Shown in pieces: positions 5,749 to 13,760 of a DNA stretch of 32,093 nucleotides; the stretch's first letter is position 1; every line of letters begins with the position of its first letter. The stretch covers positions 1-32,093 of IMG/VR virus record IMGVR_UViG_3300032282_003375, one strand, 5' to 3'. Made by a program: the position numbers and the translations under genes. The notes beneath the pieces were generated by a model. It made no database searches and was not told the origin of the DNA. It was given only the letters and a program-made list of their open reading frames with translations. The stretch is from a virus.

Positions 5749-7553
5749 GAATCTCCGATCTTGGCCTCCGCCAGGGGTGGAACGTCATCTAACCACTCTG
5801 CCTCAGCATCTTGCATGATGGCGGCAAGTTGCTGAGCCCATGACTCAGCATGATCCTCACGCACCAACAGGATCACTTCGTCATGGACCACGCCAGCTAG
5901 ACGCACGATGTCTTCGCCGTCTGCATGGAGCGGCTCCCACAGTTTGCCGAGGGTCCGTTTGAGAACAGCCGCGCCAGCACCTTGGATCGGCGTATTGCAA
6001 CGTGTGGTGAGTTTGTTGTTCTCGCCCGGAAGAAACCTCCGCATCCCGGAGCGGCGAATGTAGATGGGTGCAAGGCCCGAAGACGCATCAGCAGCCCGAG
6101 CATTTTCCCGCTGCCATTTGCTGATGCCCTTGTAAGCAGCGTGGAACTTCTCCCTGATTTCCGCAGCCTCAGCCAAATCCATTTGGATTCCCATCGCGGC
6201 TGCATAATTACGCAATCCTTTCGCTCCGCTGCCATACAACAGGCCAAAATTGGCTGACTTAGCAATTTGTCGCTGGTCCTTGGTGACATCGGCCTCATCA
6301 ACGCCATAGATCTGCATCGCAGTAAGAGTGTGCAAGTCCGTTCCGTCCTGGAACGCCTGGATCATGAGCGCATCATTTGCCTCAGCTGCAGCCAGCCTCA
6401 GCTCCATCTGCGCGTAGTCCGCAACCACCAGTTTGAATCCGGCTGGAGCCTGAACACAGGCCCGAAACCTTACATCTCTCGGTATTTGCTGAAGGTTGGG
6501 CGACATACACGACATCCGCCCGGTGTCAGCCCCAAGTTGCATGTAACTAGCCTTGATAAAACCATCATCTGTAATGTTTTTGAACAATGTCTCAGCCATC
6601 TGCCGCCGTTTCTCCAGTCGCTTCCAGGTCAAATACTCCGCAATAACCGGGTTATTTCCGATGTACTCCTGAAGTGCCAGTTTGCTGGAGCTGGGTTTAC
6701 CAGATTTCTGATCAATCGGTGGCTCACCTAGCAAAGCCGTAAACTTTTTCAACAATTGAACAGGACTATTTAAGTTGAAAAACTCTTTACTACCGATACG
6801 CTCAGCGTCCTCTTTTTTATAGAGGATAGTGTTGTGTTCAGGATCCCTGGGTAACTTGTGATCGTCAGGTAAAGCAGCATCAAAATTAGCGATAAAAGCT
6901 TCTCCAGCCTCAAAGTGGTCGTCATCAAGATCATCAATAAGTTTGTCTAGTAGTTGCTTATTAAAGGGAAGACCCGTTCGATTTAATAAAGCCATGGATC
7001 GAAGTGCCCGGCACTCCAGATCCCAGGCCCTGTGCAAGTTACCCTCAGCCATCCGCTGGTTGATGGGACCATCTAGCTGGATCAACAACTCAACGTCGGT
7101 GGCCGCATACTCCAGTTGCTCCTGGGTCAGATCACCTGACCAGTTGCTCTTCTGCTGCTCTTTTGAGATGTCCTTCTTCAAGTACCGCTTAACCACATGG
7201 GCCAGGCCATGCTTGAGATTTGGCATCCCATTGGTCAGGATGCGACTAGCCAGCATTGTGCAGCGAATATCACCAGCGGGGTGAATGCCATGCACCTGGA
7301 GCCAGCCAATATCGAATGCAGCATTGTGCGCCAGCCAGTACCGGCGCTGATTAAACAACTCCAGCAACGTATCCCAACCGGCATCGTCCAGATCCCAGCA
7401 ATCAACAATCACTGGAGTCCGATCAAGTGCTGCAAACTGCAGCAGCCGTAGACCTCCAACAGTCGGCTGAAGGCCAGTAGTTTCACAGTCAAATGCAATG
7501 GTGGTTGCATTCTGCATCGAGACAACATGCTCGATGCCCATTAAGTAATTCAT
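5730..7553 (-). CDS. polA: DNA polymerase I, family A, with 3'-5' exonuclease
   Basis: The 607-residue replicative polymerase has a proofreading domain with Exo I FDCETTG (21-27), Exo II HNAAFD (76-81) and Exo III YAATD (149-153). The polymerase domain has motif A VVADYAQMELRLA (D379), motif B RQIAKSANFGLLYG (428-441, K432 and F436) and motif C HDE (557-559). It lacks the 5'-3' nuclease of bacterial Pol I, as usual in phages. Phenylalanine at the motif B position equivalent to E. coli F762 predicts normal discrimination against dideoxynucleotides. It extends primers made by the PrimPol-helicase of the same operon. ATG 7553 lies 3 nt after the previous stop. Confidence 0.96.
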   Translation of the reverse strand: MNYLMGIEHVVSMQNATTIAFDCETTGLQPTVGGLRLLQFAALDRTPVIVDCWDLDDAGWDTLLELFNQRRYWLAHNAAFDIGWLQVHGIHPAGDIRCTMLASRILTNGMPNLKHGLAHVVKRYLKKDISKEQQKSNWSGDLTQEQLEYAATDVELLIQLDGPINQRMAEGNLHRAWDLECRALRSMALLNRTGLPFNKQLLDKLIDDLDDDHFEAGEAFIANFDAALPDDHKLPRDPEHNTILYKKEDAERIGSKEFFNLNSPVQLLKKFTALLGEPPIDQKSGKPSSSKLALQEYIGNNPVIAEYLTWKRLEKRRQMAETLFKNITDDGFIKASYMQLGADTGRMSCMSPNLQQIPRDVRFRACVQAPAGFKLVVADYAQMELRLAAAEANDALMIQAFQDGTDLHTLTAMQIYGVDEADVTKDQRQIAKSANFGLLYGSGAKGLRNYAAAMGIQMDLAEAAEIREKFHAAYKGISKWQRENARAADASSGLAPIYIRRSGMRRFLPGENNKLTTRCNTPIQGAGAAVLKRTLGKLWEPLHADGEDIVRLAGVVHDEVILLVREDHAESWAQQLAAIMQDAEAEWLDDVPPLAEAKIGDSWDQAK

Positions 7554-7556
7554 GGA

Positions 7557-7832
7557 TCAGGAGTGCATTGCTTGGTGTTCGGCCCATGCAGCACTGTGCA
7601 TCTCAGCCATGGTGATACCAGGCTCTTCCGCGTACTGGGGCGTGGGATCGTATTCAATTTCGTTGATGGCCTCAGCAAGCAGAGGCATTAGCTCATCTTC
7701 CAGCAGCATCAAAAGGCTGAGTGGCATGTGAGCGTCCATCAGGTGACGACTGGCGTCGCGCTTGACGACTACTTTGAGTTTGCGATGGAACTCGCAGATA
7801 AGCTTGGAAGCTTGGTCAAAATCATTGATCAT
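7557..7832 (-). CDS. Hypothetical helical acidic protein upstream of polA (91 aa)
   Basis: ATG 7832 (MINDFDQASKLICEFHRKLK). Mostly helical with a leucine-rich middle (PLSLLMLLEDELMPLLAEAINEIE) and an acidic, Met/His-containing tail. It ends 3 nt before polA, so it is translated with it and could be a polymerase accessory factor, but nothing specific shows this. TACAGT on its strand at about 7866-7861 may be a local promoter. Confidence 0.6.
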   Translation of the reverse strand: MINDFDQASKLICEFHRKLKVVVKRDASRHLMDAHMPLSLLMLLEDELMPLLAEAINEIEYDPTPQYAEEPGITMAEMHSAAWAEHQAMHS

Positions 7833-7859
7833 GGTGTGGCCTGTGTGGGGCGAACTCGA

Positions 7860-8324
7860 CTACTGTACTACACGAGCATGGGCATTGGGCTTGTAGACGC
7901 AACATTCTGTTGCAAAGTCCCCACCAGCCTCAGGGAAGCCCAAGCCGCAGCGCCTTTTGGTCCAGTTTATGCAGTTAATGCAATACATAACTGGACCGGT
8001 GCGCGGTTTGTAATAGTCAGCATGTATCTCTTTGTACATAATTCCTAGCTGAATCCTGGATATTGTCTGCCTAGTAGTTTTATACTTAGAAGCTAATGCA
8101 CTCTGCGACAAACTAGACTGCAAAATTTCAATAACTTCTTCACGAGAATGCCGTCTGTATTTACTTACTACGGCATCTGTAGGAGCTAAACAATCTTTAG
8201 TAAATGTAGACCACCTATATGAACACTCGGTACAAGCACGTCGTCTACGTCGTATACCACGAGCCGTAGGTCTACTTTCCAGTAACCGTGTCCGATCACT
8301 GGAACACTCAGGACACTGCTTCAT
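7860..8324 (-). CDS. Zinc-ribbon/helix-turn-helix DNA-binding protein with C-terminal Cys cluster
   Basis: Start placed at ATG 8324 (MKQCPECSSDRTRLLESRPT) because the zinc ribbon begins there; ATG 8360 would add 12 residues of poor character. Residues 4-34 form an NrdR-like ribbon (C4-x2-C7 ... RRRRRACTEC, C31-x2-C34). Residues ~72-93 (LSQSALASKYKTTRQTISRI) are a HTH like those in homing endonucleases and phage regulators. The C-terminus has a second cluster (C115-x2-C118, C126, C141-C142; CGLGFPEAGGDFATECC) that I have seen as a separate small domain in cyanophage proteins. Likely a regulator. The middle is more AT-rich than the ends, suggesting domain insertion. Confidence 0.72.
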   Translation of the reverse strand: MKQCPECSSDRTRLLESRPTARGIRRRRRACTECSYRWSTFTKDCLAPTDAVVSKYRRHSREEVIEILQSSLSQSALASKYKTTRQTISRIQLGIMYKEIHADYYKPRTGPVMYCINCINWTKRRCGLGFPEAGGDFATECCVYKPNAHARVVQ

Positions 8325-8637
8325 TTGGCAATGCCTCCAGTGCGCGGCTAATGGGTTCAATAATGTTCGGATCTGTTGTTCGCCGTTGTACCAATTCCAG
8401 TGCTTCCAGTGCTTGCTCCTTCAAACTCGGCGGCTTGGGGCGGCGGCGGTCGCGAAGTTTTGCAGCCAGAGCATTGCCTTCTTGCCAAAGCACCTCTTCA
8501 CAGCACGCCTCCAGCTCCTGGTCGGCGCCCCACTGGGCAGCAAAGCTGAACACGGCATGGTCTGAGCGGTGGCTCAACATGTCTGCCCACTGATGCACCA
8601 GCTCAAGCGGTGGGGTGATTGGGTGTTGGTTAGTCAT
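8308..8637 (-). CDS. Conserved cyanophage hypothetical protein (109 aa)
   Basis: Begins MTNQHPITPPLELVHQWADM, then RAAQWGADQELEACCEEV-like sequence (here AAQWGADQELEACCEEVLWQ), RRRPKPPSLKEQALEALE and a terminal RALEALP. This pattern is widespread in small early proteins of cyanosiphoviruses, where it is part of a family with a shared 'QWGADQELEACC' core and a 'RPPSLKEQAL' helix. Function unknown; always next to early replication genes in what I recall. ATG at 8637 overlaps the upstream gene by 8 nt. Confidence 0.75.
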   Translation of the reverse strand: MTNQHPITPPLELVHQWADMLSHRSDHAVFSFAAQWGADQELEACCEEVLWQEGNALAAKLRDRRRPKPPSLKEQALEALELVQRRTTDPNIIEPISRALEALPNEAVS

Positions 8638-8899
8638 TGTTCAATCTGTTAGCAACAAGTTGTGCGTAGCCAGCAATGTCGTGCCATGAATCGGCATAGT
8701 CTGGATCACCATTAAGGATCCGCCCAATCTTGTGGCAAATCATATCCAGTGCTTCGATTTGATCGGGCTCCAGTTTTTTCTCTCGTGTGATTGCATACTG
8801 AGCAATGATGCCTTTTAGCTCACACGTAATTTCAGCGTGGCCCGTGAAATCACCGTAACGTGTTCCACGTTCATCAAGTGTTGCCTGAATGTCGTTCAT
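8630..8899 (-). CDS. DUF6378-like protein
   Basis: The 89-residue protein has the family signature I associate with DUF6378: LDERGTRYGDFTGHAEITCE, a long helix, then EALDMICHKIGRILNGDPDYADSWHDIAGYAQLV. It is common beside nucleotide-metabolism genes in phages. The conserved H/D/E positions and all-helical form recall small MazG-like pyrophosphohydrolases, but that link is only my inference. ATG 8899 overlaps the dcd stop (ATGA), so it is co-translated with dCTP deaminase. Confidence 0.78.
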   Translation of the reverse strand: MNDIQATLDERGTRYGDFTGHAEITCELKGIIAQYAITREKKLEPDQIEALDMICHKIGRILNGDPDYADSWHDIAGYAQLVANRLNND

Positions 8900-9408
8900 G
8901 TTTTGGAGGCAGTAACGGTGGAGTCAAAGTTGTAATGGCCAGTAACTGAATAATCTTGAGCTGGAGTTTGTGACATGCGATGGAATACAATCTGCCCAAT
9001 ACGCATCCCAGGCCAAATAGCAACAGGGTGCATAGAACGTGCATTCTGTAACTCCAACGTAAGCTTGGATCCACTCCAGCCAGGATCACAATAACCAGCC
9101 ATGAGGTGCTCAATACCTGATCGAGCCCTGGAACTCTTAAGGGCGAATTGCCCTGCGATATTCGTAGGCAGATAGAACGTTTCTTCCGTACAAGCCAACA
9201 CAAACTCGTGGGGCTGTAAGTAGAAAGGTTCTGACTGCGTGTGCCAGCTGATGTCAACAGGCGTCATGGTGGACCACTCAGCCATCTCAACCAGTAAGTC
9301 GCAACCGAGTCTCACATCAAGACTGGCTGGATTCACAAGGGCTGGATCGTAGGGAGTCACAAGGCCCTGTTCGCACAGGGCCCGGATCTCTGTATCACAG
9401 AGAATCAT
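8896..9408 (-). CDS. dcd: dCTP deaminase (DCD/dUTPase fold)
   Basis: The 170-residue protein shows the trimeric DCD family motifs: NPASLDVRLG (26-35), LKSSRARSGIEH (90-101), AGYCDPGWSGSKLTLELQN (104-122) with the likely catalytic E119, and PGMRIGQIVF (133-142). It would convert dCTP to dUTP (or dUMP if bifunctional), feeding dTTP for phage DNA synthesis. This is reasonable for a phage that replicates with its own polymerase. Monofunctional and bifunctional forms cannot be separated by eye. Its ATG overlaps the stop of the HTH gene upstream, and its stop overlaps the DUF6378-like start. Confidence 0.93.
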   Translation of the reverse strand: MILCDTEIRALCEQGLVTPYDPALVNPASLDVRLGCDLLVEMAEWSTMTPVDISWHTQSEPFYLQPHEFVLACTEETFYLPTNIAGQFALKSSRARSGIEHLMAGYCDPGWSGSKLTLELQNARSMHPVAIWPGMRIGQIVFHRMSQTPAQDYSVTGHYNFDSTVTASKT

Positions 9409-9782
9409 GCGCCAGCTTGCTGGAGTTGGACGTGATTCCAGGTCTTGCCGTATTTGATGGCATTGATGGTGGTCACATGCACCTTGTAATCACGGCAGAT
9501 CGTGCCAGCTTTGTCGCCAGCAGCAAGACGCCGTTTAATTTCCAGCACCTTCCGCTCAGTCAACAACGCCCTCGCATGGCGCTTGGACTTACGAGTCTTA
9601 GGTTGAGACTGGACTGGAGCTTTTTCGACTGGAGCCAGCACAGACGGAGTGATAGCTGTTTCATCCATGTGAACAGTTTGGGCACCACCAATAATCAAAG
9701 TGATGTTGTCCATGGCAGCTGCAATTTCAGTCACGTAAGACGTGAGCTGATGCACTTCGCGGTCAGAAAGCAGAGTGATCAT
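9405..9782 (-). CDS. HTH DNA-binding protein, NUMOD-like C-terminus
   Basis: The 125-residue protein has an acidic/hydrophobic N-half (MITLLSDREVHQLTSYVTEI), a basic Pro/Lys linker (QPKTRKSKRHARALLTERK) and a C-terminal helix-turn-helix (LEIKRRLAAGDKAGTICRDY, then KVHVTTINAIKYGKTWNHV). The ending 'I.YGKTW.HV' is shared with DNA-binding modules of HNH/NUMOD proteins and with stand-alone phage HTH proteins. Probably an early-gene regulator, or a DNA-binding remnant of a homing element. Its stop overlaps the dcd ATG. Confidence 0.78.
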   Translation of the reverse strand: MITLLSDREVHQLTSYVTEIAAAMDNITLIIGGAQTVHMDETAITPSVLAPVEKAPVQSQPKTRKSKRHARALLTERKVLEIKRRLAAGDKAGTICRDYKVHVTTINAIKYGKTWNHVQLQQAGA

Positions 9783-9820
9783 TTCAAAAGTTGGGTAGTT
9801 GGAACATGAAAGAGAAGTAG

Positions 9821-10081
9821 CTATGCGCTGTTCTTCTCAATCTGGATAGCAGACTGAAAGTAGCTAGCCACTTTCATGCGATAGAAGATCTGACCAGCTT
9901 CTTTGGACTGGCGATCTTCAAGACTGGAGTAATCGTGCCGCGCATCGTTTAATGCGGACAGTGTTTCAATGTTCAGAGTCTCCAGATCCACGTCGGATAC
10001 ATCTTTGATGTCTTCCAGTGAAAATGTCTTGCCTAACAAGAATGACCTGAAAAAGGGAGCGTTAGTCGGTGTCTGCGTCAT
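9821..10081 (-). CDS. Hypothetical early protein (86 aa)
   Basis: ATG 10081 (MTQTPTNAPFFRSFLLGKTF). Acidic helical protein with SLEDIKDVSDVDLETLNIETL and a C-terminal amphipathic helix; no known motif. It overlaps the upstream gene by 20 nt and is followed by a 38-nt gap before the HTH gene. Confidence 0.6.
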   Translation of the reverse strand: MTQTPTNAPFFRSFLLGKTFSLEDIKDVSDVDLETLNIETLSALNDARHDYSSLEDRQSKEAGQIFYRMKVASYFQSAIQIEKNSA

Positions 10082-10400
10082 AGAAACTTGGATCCTGGGA
10101 TTTGAGGTCTAACAAAGTTGAAGCGGGGAGGCTGAGGATCTCGTGGATTACCAGCCTGGCAAGCTTCTGACTGTCCACAGTATCAGCAAGTTCGAGCTTG
10201 GCGATGATCTTGTGAAAAAGCTGGGTCAGTGTTTTGGGGCTAACCCAGCTTGTGTCGGATGGAATGGGCTCAGTGCCGTATTCCCAGTCGTCGTAATCGG
10301 CAGAGTTCCGAAGATCCCTAGCGTTAGACGTCCCAATCCGACGTGTCCACCAACTCCCAGTTGTCGATGCGTTCGGCAAACATTCGTTTGAGTCCATCAT
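10062..10400 (-). CDS. Hypothetical early protein, start uncertain (up to 112 aa)
   Basis: The frame opens at ATG 10400/10397 and would overlap the upstream gene by 77 nt. There is no ATG or GTG shortly after that gene's stop at 10324; only an ATT near 10337. The C-terminal part is coding-like: SWVSPKTLTQLFHKIIAKLE, ADTVDSQKLARLVIHEILSL, then an acidic end. The first ~20 residues look like out-of-frame sequence of the upstream gene. Either a long overlap is used or the true start is non-standard. Confidence 0.5.
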   Translation of the reverse strand: MMDSNECLPNASTTGSWWTRRIGTSNARDLRNSADYDDWEYGTEPIPSDTSWVSPKTLTQLFHKIIAKLELADTVDSQKLARLVIHEILSLPASTLLDLKSQDPSFYDADTD

Positions 10401-10587
10401 CGGTAGCTGGAATTACGTCCTCTTCAGAAAAGTAGAAGGAGCCTCTGCACAGAGCAGGGCAGTATTCTGCTGGGTCGTCCTGAGTTTGAGGACTTGAGAT
10501 GGCAGCGTCTTCGACAATAGCTTGCACAGTGCAAATGTTGTCGGGAGTGAAAGTAACGTCATAGATTTCCAGGACATCGGGATTCAC
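10324..10587 (-). CDS. Hypothetical acidic early protein (87 aa)
   Basis: GTG start at 10587, in a GTGA overlap with the upstream gene. Sequence MNPDVLEIYDVTFTPDNICT... is beta-rich and acidic with two cysteines (EYCPALCRGSFYFSEEDVIP). No family recognised. Coupling on both sides places it firmly in the early operon. Confidence 0.58.
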   Translation of the reverse strand: MNPDVLEIYDVTFTPDNICTVQAIVEDAAISSPQTQDDPAEYCPALCRGSFYFSEEDVIPATDDGLKRMFAERIDNWELVDTSDWDV

Positions 10588-10823
10588 TTCACCACCTCCT
10601 TATGGTTGCAGGTGGCTTCCATGCTGTCCATCCAGGCATCCCAAGACATCTTTAGGAATTGCTCCATGTCCTGGAGCTTTTGGAGGTTGTAGCGGTCATA
10701 GGTGCAGTTGAGGCCGACTTGCTCAAGCTCGTCGATGCGCTGCTCGAACACGATGGAGGAGTAGCGAACGGCAAAGTACCAGGAGCTGAGGTGCTCATTG
10801 GAAATTTCAGTGTGGGTAGTCAT
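10584..10823 (-). CDS. Hypothetical early protein (79 aa)
   Basis: The open frame is much longer, but ATG 10823 (MTTHTEISNEHLSSWYFAVR) is the sensible start. It follows a ~95-nt non-coding gap, and the residues before it are of poor character. The protein is helical with several Trp/Met residues (MEQFLKMSWDAWMDSMEAT). TACTGT on its strand at 10872-10867, 44 nt upstream, may be a -10 box for an internal promoter. Confidence 0.62.
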   Translation of the reverse strand: MTTHTEISNEHLSSWYFAVRYSSIVFEQRIDELEQVGLNCTYDRYNLQKLQDMEQFLKMSWDAWMDSMEATCNHKEVVK

Positions 10824-10918
10824 GTTATGTAGTAGAGGATTGAGGCAGGAAGCTTTCGCCTCCTGCACAGTAGTGTTACACAGCACCAGAGAGCTGACAA
10901 GTGTGCCAGTTGTAGAAC

Positions 10919-11248
10919 TTAACAATCCGTAGGGACGCCAAGCTGCTCGGCTGTGTAGGCAGTCAGGACGCAGACATCCGCACCACACCTCAGGGCCTGC
11001 CCCACGGTGTAGTGAAAGATCTGCTCCGCGTCCTCACACTCCTCGATCTGGAACTCGTCCACCTCCACGGGGTGACCAGCCTGGAACCAGGACAGCCGCA
11101 CGATGGAATGCACCTCGTCGGGCGTGGCACCCGTGGTAAACCCCAGCGTGGGACGCCGGGGTGGTTTTGGTTTGGGCTTACTGGCCACGGGTTTTCTCCA
11201 AAGCAGCCACGAGGCCACGCGCATCAGTCCAAGGTAGAGGTTTGGCAT
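10919..11248 (-). CDS. Hypothetical protein coupled to PrimPol-helicase (109 aa)
   Basis: ATG 11248 overlaps the primase stop by one base (TGATG), a coupling signal that favours it over the GTG-type start 12 nt farther. The protein begins MPNLYLGLMRVASWLLWRK (possible short hydrophobic anchor), then a basic Pro/Lys linker (KPKPKPPRRP) and an acidic alpha/beta domain (DEVHSIVRLSWFQAGHPVEV...). No family recognised; it may assist the primase-helicase it is coupled to. Confidence 0.6.
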   Translation of the reverse strand: MPNLYLGLMRVASWLLWRKPVASKPKPKPPRRPTLGFTTGATPDEVHSIVRLSWFQAGHPVEVDEFQIEECEDAEQIFHYTVGQALRCGADVCVLTAYTAEQLGVPTDC

Positions 11249-13695
11249 CAGTTCGACCAAAAGCTCCGAGCGTCTTCGACAAGCGCGGCAATCTCGTCTG
11301 CAGAACGCTCCTCGCGCGCGTGGGGATATGTCTCAGAGGTGTCCACTTGACCAGATTCATTGCAGGGCAGCGGATCTGCAATGGGACAGGGCGCAGATTT
11401 TGTGGGAAGTGTCCCAGTTGAATCAACGACCGAACCAGAAGTGGGACACCCAGGCTCAGAAGTAGGTATGTGTCCCATTGCAGAACCCTTGCTACCACTG
11501 GTAGTTTGGCTAACGAGACACTCCTCTACTACCTCTCCCCGCGAGGAAGGTTCTAGATCCTTAGCCACCACCGCTTGGTACACGTTTACAACACGACCCC
11601 CTTTCTCGGTCTTGCGTGTACCCGACACACAAATCAAACCCCGCTTCTCCAAACGCTGGAGCGATTTTCTGATTGCGGCCACGCTGCCACCACACAGAGC
11701 ATCCGAATTCAGCTCCTCACGGGTTTTGCCAGCTGGATACATGACACGAAGGCGCTGGAGCACCCTGTCTGTGATCCCAGAAGGCGCTGATTCGGTGGGA
11801 TTGATCTCTGGGGTCCAATCCTCCAGCGTGAAGTTCAGATCCGCTTCCTGGCGCATCAGGAGACTGGTACCACTACGACCAGACCGCGATTTTTCAACGG
11901 TGATGATCCGAGTGTTGTTACCGACTTTGGGTAGCTCCATTTCCTTATCCGTTGGCCGCCTGAGGCTCCATGTTTCGTCCACAGCATCCCGAATGGCGCT
12001 GGTGCCTCTGAACCCACCAGTTTTGTTGGCGTGGTGAATGATCAGGATTGTGGCTGCTGGGAACAGCACCCCGTTATTGCGAGTAAGCCAGTAAAGGGGA
12101 GTAGCAAAGTCAGATTTGTTTTCATCAAAGGCTCGACCACCAGAACAGCCAATGAGCGAGTCGATCACCACCAGCTGGGGCTTTACCCGGTGCATCAGTT
12201 TTGTGAATCGTGCATAGGACTGGAGTGTCCAGTCGGTCCGCAGTGTCACAGGGGCATCAGCAGGCATTTCAACCTCCTGAAGCTGTTCCTGCATCTGCCC
12301 AAGCGGTTGATCGCCATTTAGCAGTAGCACAGGGCCCTGTTCAACTGGGACGTGCTGTCCCCGAATCACAAAGGGATTACCTGTAGCCACATGTTTGGCC
12401 AAGGTCCAGGCAGCCATCGATTTACCATCGCCACCAGAGCCGTAAATCAGCACCACAGACGGGTTAGGAAGTAGGTCTGGAATCAAGTACGTCCGTTTAA
12501 AATCTTTGTCGAAAAGTTCAGCAACGGTCATGGTTTCAGCCTGTGACTCGTACTGGATCTGATCGACATACATTTTCTCCAACTCAAAAGCATCGCGCAT
12601 TTTTGCCTTGTAGGCAATTTTGTGCAGTTCGTACTTTTGTTCAGCTGGATTTTCAAGCTCTAAAGCTTTTTTAGTTGCCGCTATTAAATCGGTAAAACCA
12701 GGCAATCTATCTGGATCAGCATCTGCCTCAAGTTGCATGACAACCCTTCGCAGATCCTCAGGAAGCCACAATCGGCCAGGCATCTGCTGGTCCGCCATCC
12801 AGAACAGTGACCCCAAAGTCACAGGTCCTTTCTTGAACGATTTCCAAACCTCTTCACAAGGATTGGAACCTTTCCACTCGTTAGCAAACTCAGGATCCTC
12901 AGAAGACCACGCAGACCACAACGTGAGGCCAAGATCAGTAGGCAGCTCGCTGTGGATCGCCATGCCCACCTTCACCCAGTGGTCCCGGCTACCAGCACCC
13001 TGCCCTGGGATGACCTTCAAGGCCGACTGAATAATCTCAGCAACTTCACCAGGGTCCCGATCCGAGAAATCAAGGGCCTTACGGTTTTTGATAAAGCCTG
13101 CATCAGCCAGTTCCTTACCAGCGGCCTCTTTCATCTCGGCAATCAACCAACCAGGAGCCTCTGGAATGGAGTCCAGATCGCCTAGAAAGCCATATTCCCC
13201 TTCCAGGCCCTTCCCATCGGTAGAACCGGGATAGGCCCCGTACAGGAGCCCCTGGCGCCCCCACAGCACCTCATAGCCAGCTCCGGTATCGGACAGACCA
13301 AAACCCTTCACATGGGTCCACCAGTAATCCGGTACCAAAAAGAGGTACTTGGCGGCATTCGGCTTGGTGCTCTTTACAACAGGAGCACCGTCCAAGCTAC
13401 TGCCCCATTTTTGAAGCAGTTTCGCAAGGTTTTTGTCTACATCAAGGATCACAAGTCCCTTGCTGCGAGGCCCAGTAAACACCCCAACAGCCTGAAAGAC
13501 AAAAGGCTTCCGCTCGATCTGAAGCGCCACATCTCCTGGCGTCATCACAACATGATGACTTCTCTCCAATGGCGTTTTGCCCTTAGAGATTTTTCCCGAC
13601 TGGAGCGCACAGTCCTTGGCGTAAATGGGGGCATACGCAAACCCTTCAGGCAACTGACGAACAAACGCCAGCAACTCTTGCGACTTCTGAGACAC
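11248..13695 (-). CDS. Bifunctional primase-polymerase/RecA-like helicase
   Basis: An 815-residue replication initiator, first gene of the early operon. The N-terminal PrimPol-like domain (~10-180) has LVILDVDKN (acidic pair D85, D87). A PriCT-2-like segment follows (~212-305: RDHWVKVGMAIHSEL, LWSAWSS). The ATPase (AAA_25/RepA-like) has Walker A YGSGGDGKS (418-426), Walker B LVVIDS (508-513) and IIHHANK (552-558). A winged-helix-like region then precedes a low-complexity Ser/Pro/Gly tail ending DEIAALVEDARSFWSN. It should unwind DNA and make primers for the family A polymerase. GTG 13695 has AGGAG 9 nt upstream. The usual PrimPol His strand appears here as NAAKYLFLVP, with Lys where His is expected. 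Confidence 0.9.
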   Translation of the reverse strand: MSQKSQELLAFVRQLPEGFAYAPIYAKDCALQSGKISKGKTPLERSHHVVMTPGDVALQIERKPFVFQAVGVFTGPRSKGLVILDVDKNLAKLLQKWGSSLDGAPVVKSTKPNAAKYLFLVPDYWWTHVKGFGLSDTGAGYEVLWGRQGLLYGAYPGSTDGKGLEGEYGFLGDLDSIPEAPGWLIAEMKEAAGKELADAGFIKNRKALDFSDRDPGEVAEIIQSALKVIPGQGAGSRDHWVKVGMAIHSELPTDLGLTLWSAWSSEDPEFANEWKGSNPCEEVWKSFKKGPVTLGSLFWMADQQMPGRLWLPEDLRRVVMQLEADADPDRLPGFTDLIAATKKALELENPAEQKYELHKIAYKAKMRDAFELEKMYVDQIQYESQAETMTVAELFDKDFKRTYLIPDLLPNPSVVLIYGSGGDGKSMAAWTLAKHVATGNPFVIRGQHVPVEQGPVLLLNGDQPLGQMQEQLQEVEMPADAPVTLRTDWTLQSYARFTKLMHRVKPQLVVIDSLIGCSGGRAFDENKSDFATPLYWLTRNNGVLFPAATILIIHHANKTGGFRGTSAIRDAVDETWSLRRPTDKEMELPKVGNNTRIITVEKSRSGRSGTSLLMRQEADLNFTLEDWTPEINPTESAPSGITDRVLQRLRVMYPAGKTREELNSDALCGGSVAAIRKSLQRLEKRGLICVSGTRKTEKGGRVVNVYQAVVAKDLEPSSRGEVVEECLVSQTTSGSKGSAMGHIPTSEPGCPTSGSVVDSTGTLPTKSAPCPIADPLPCNESGQVDTSETYPHAREERSADEIAALVEDARSFWSN
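11378..11481. repeat. Four alternating TGTCCCA sites in nested inverted repeats (candidate origin)
   Basis: TGTCCCA occurs at 11410-11416 and 11471-11477, and as TGGGACA at 11382-11388 and 11442-11448; the orientations alternate with starts 28, 32 and 29 nt apart. The outer pair lies in 11-bp arms (11378-11388 and 11471-11481, GCAATGGGACA/TGTCCCATTGC), the inner pair in 8-bp arms (11409-11416, 11442-11449). All lie in the part of the initiator gene that encodes its low-complexity C-terminal tail, as lambda ori lies inside gene O. Confidence 0.55.
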
Positions 13696-13727
13696 AGTGT
13701 TAGACTCCTACAGAACATGGTGAACAG

Positions 13728-13760
13728 CACCCCAGGGGCATTGGCCTCTGGGGTGTTTTT
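13728..13760 (+). terminator. Strong intrinsic terminator pointing right, in the divergent early region
   Basis: CACCCCAG (13728-13735) pairs with CTGGGGTG (13748-13755), extended by a G-U pair and GGC/GCC around a 4-nt loop, and is followed by TTTTT. It terminates + strand transcription only, yet the genes to its left for 9 kb are all on the - strand. It may stop antisense read-through or a short leader RNA started near 13701-13715. Confidence 0.75.

Noticed and set aside
5925-6731. Rightward frames opposite the DNA polymerase gene
   Set aside because: They cover conserved polymerase motifs on the other strand and have no coding signs of their own.
11360-12037. Rightward 225-aa frame opposite the PrimPol-helicase gene
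   Set aside because: Low-complexity Arg/Ser/Pro/Leu sequence complementary to a clear helicase domain; the TGTCCCA repeats in it are better explained at DNA level.
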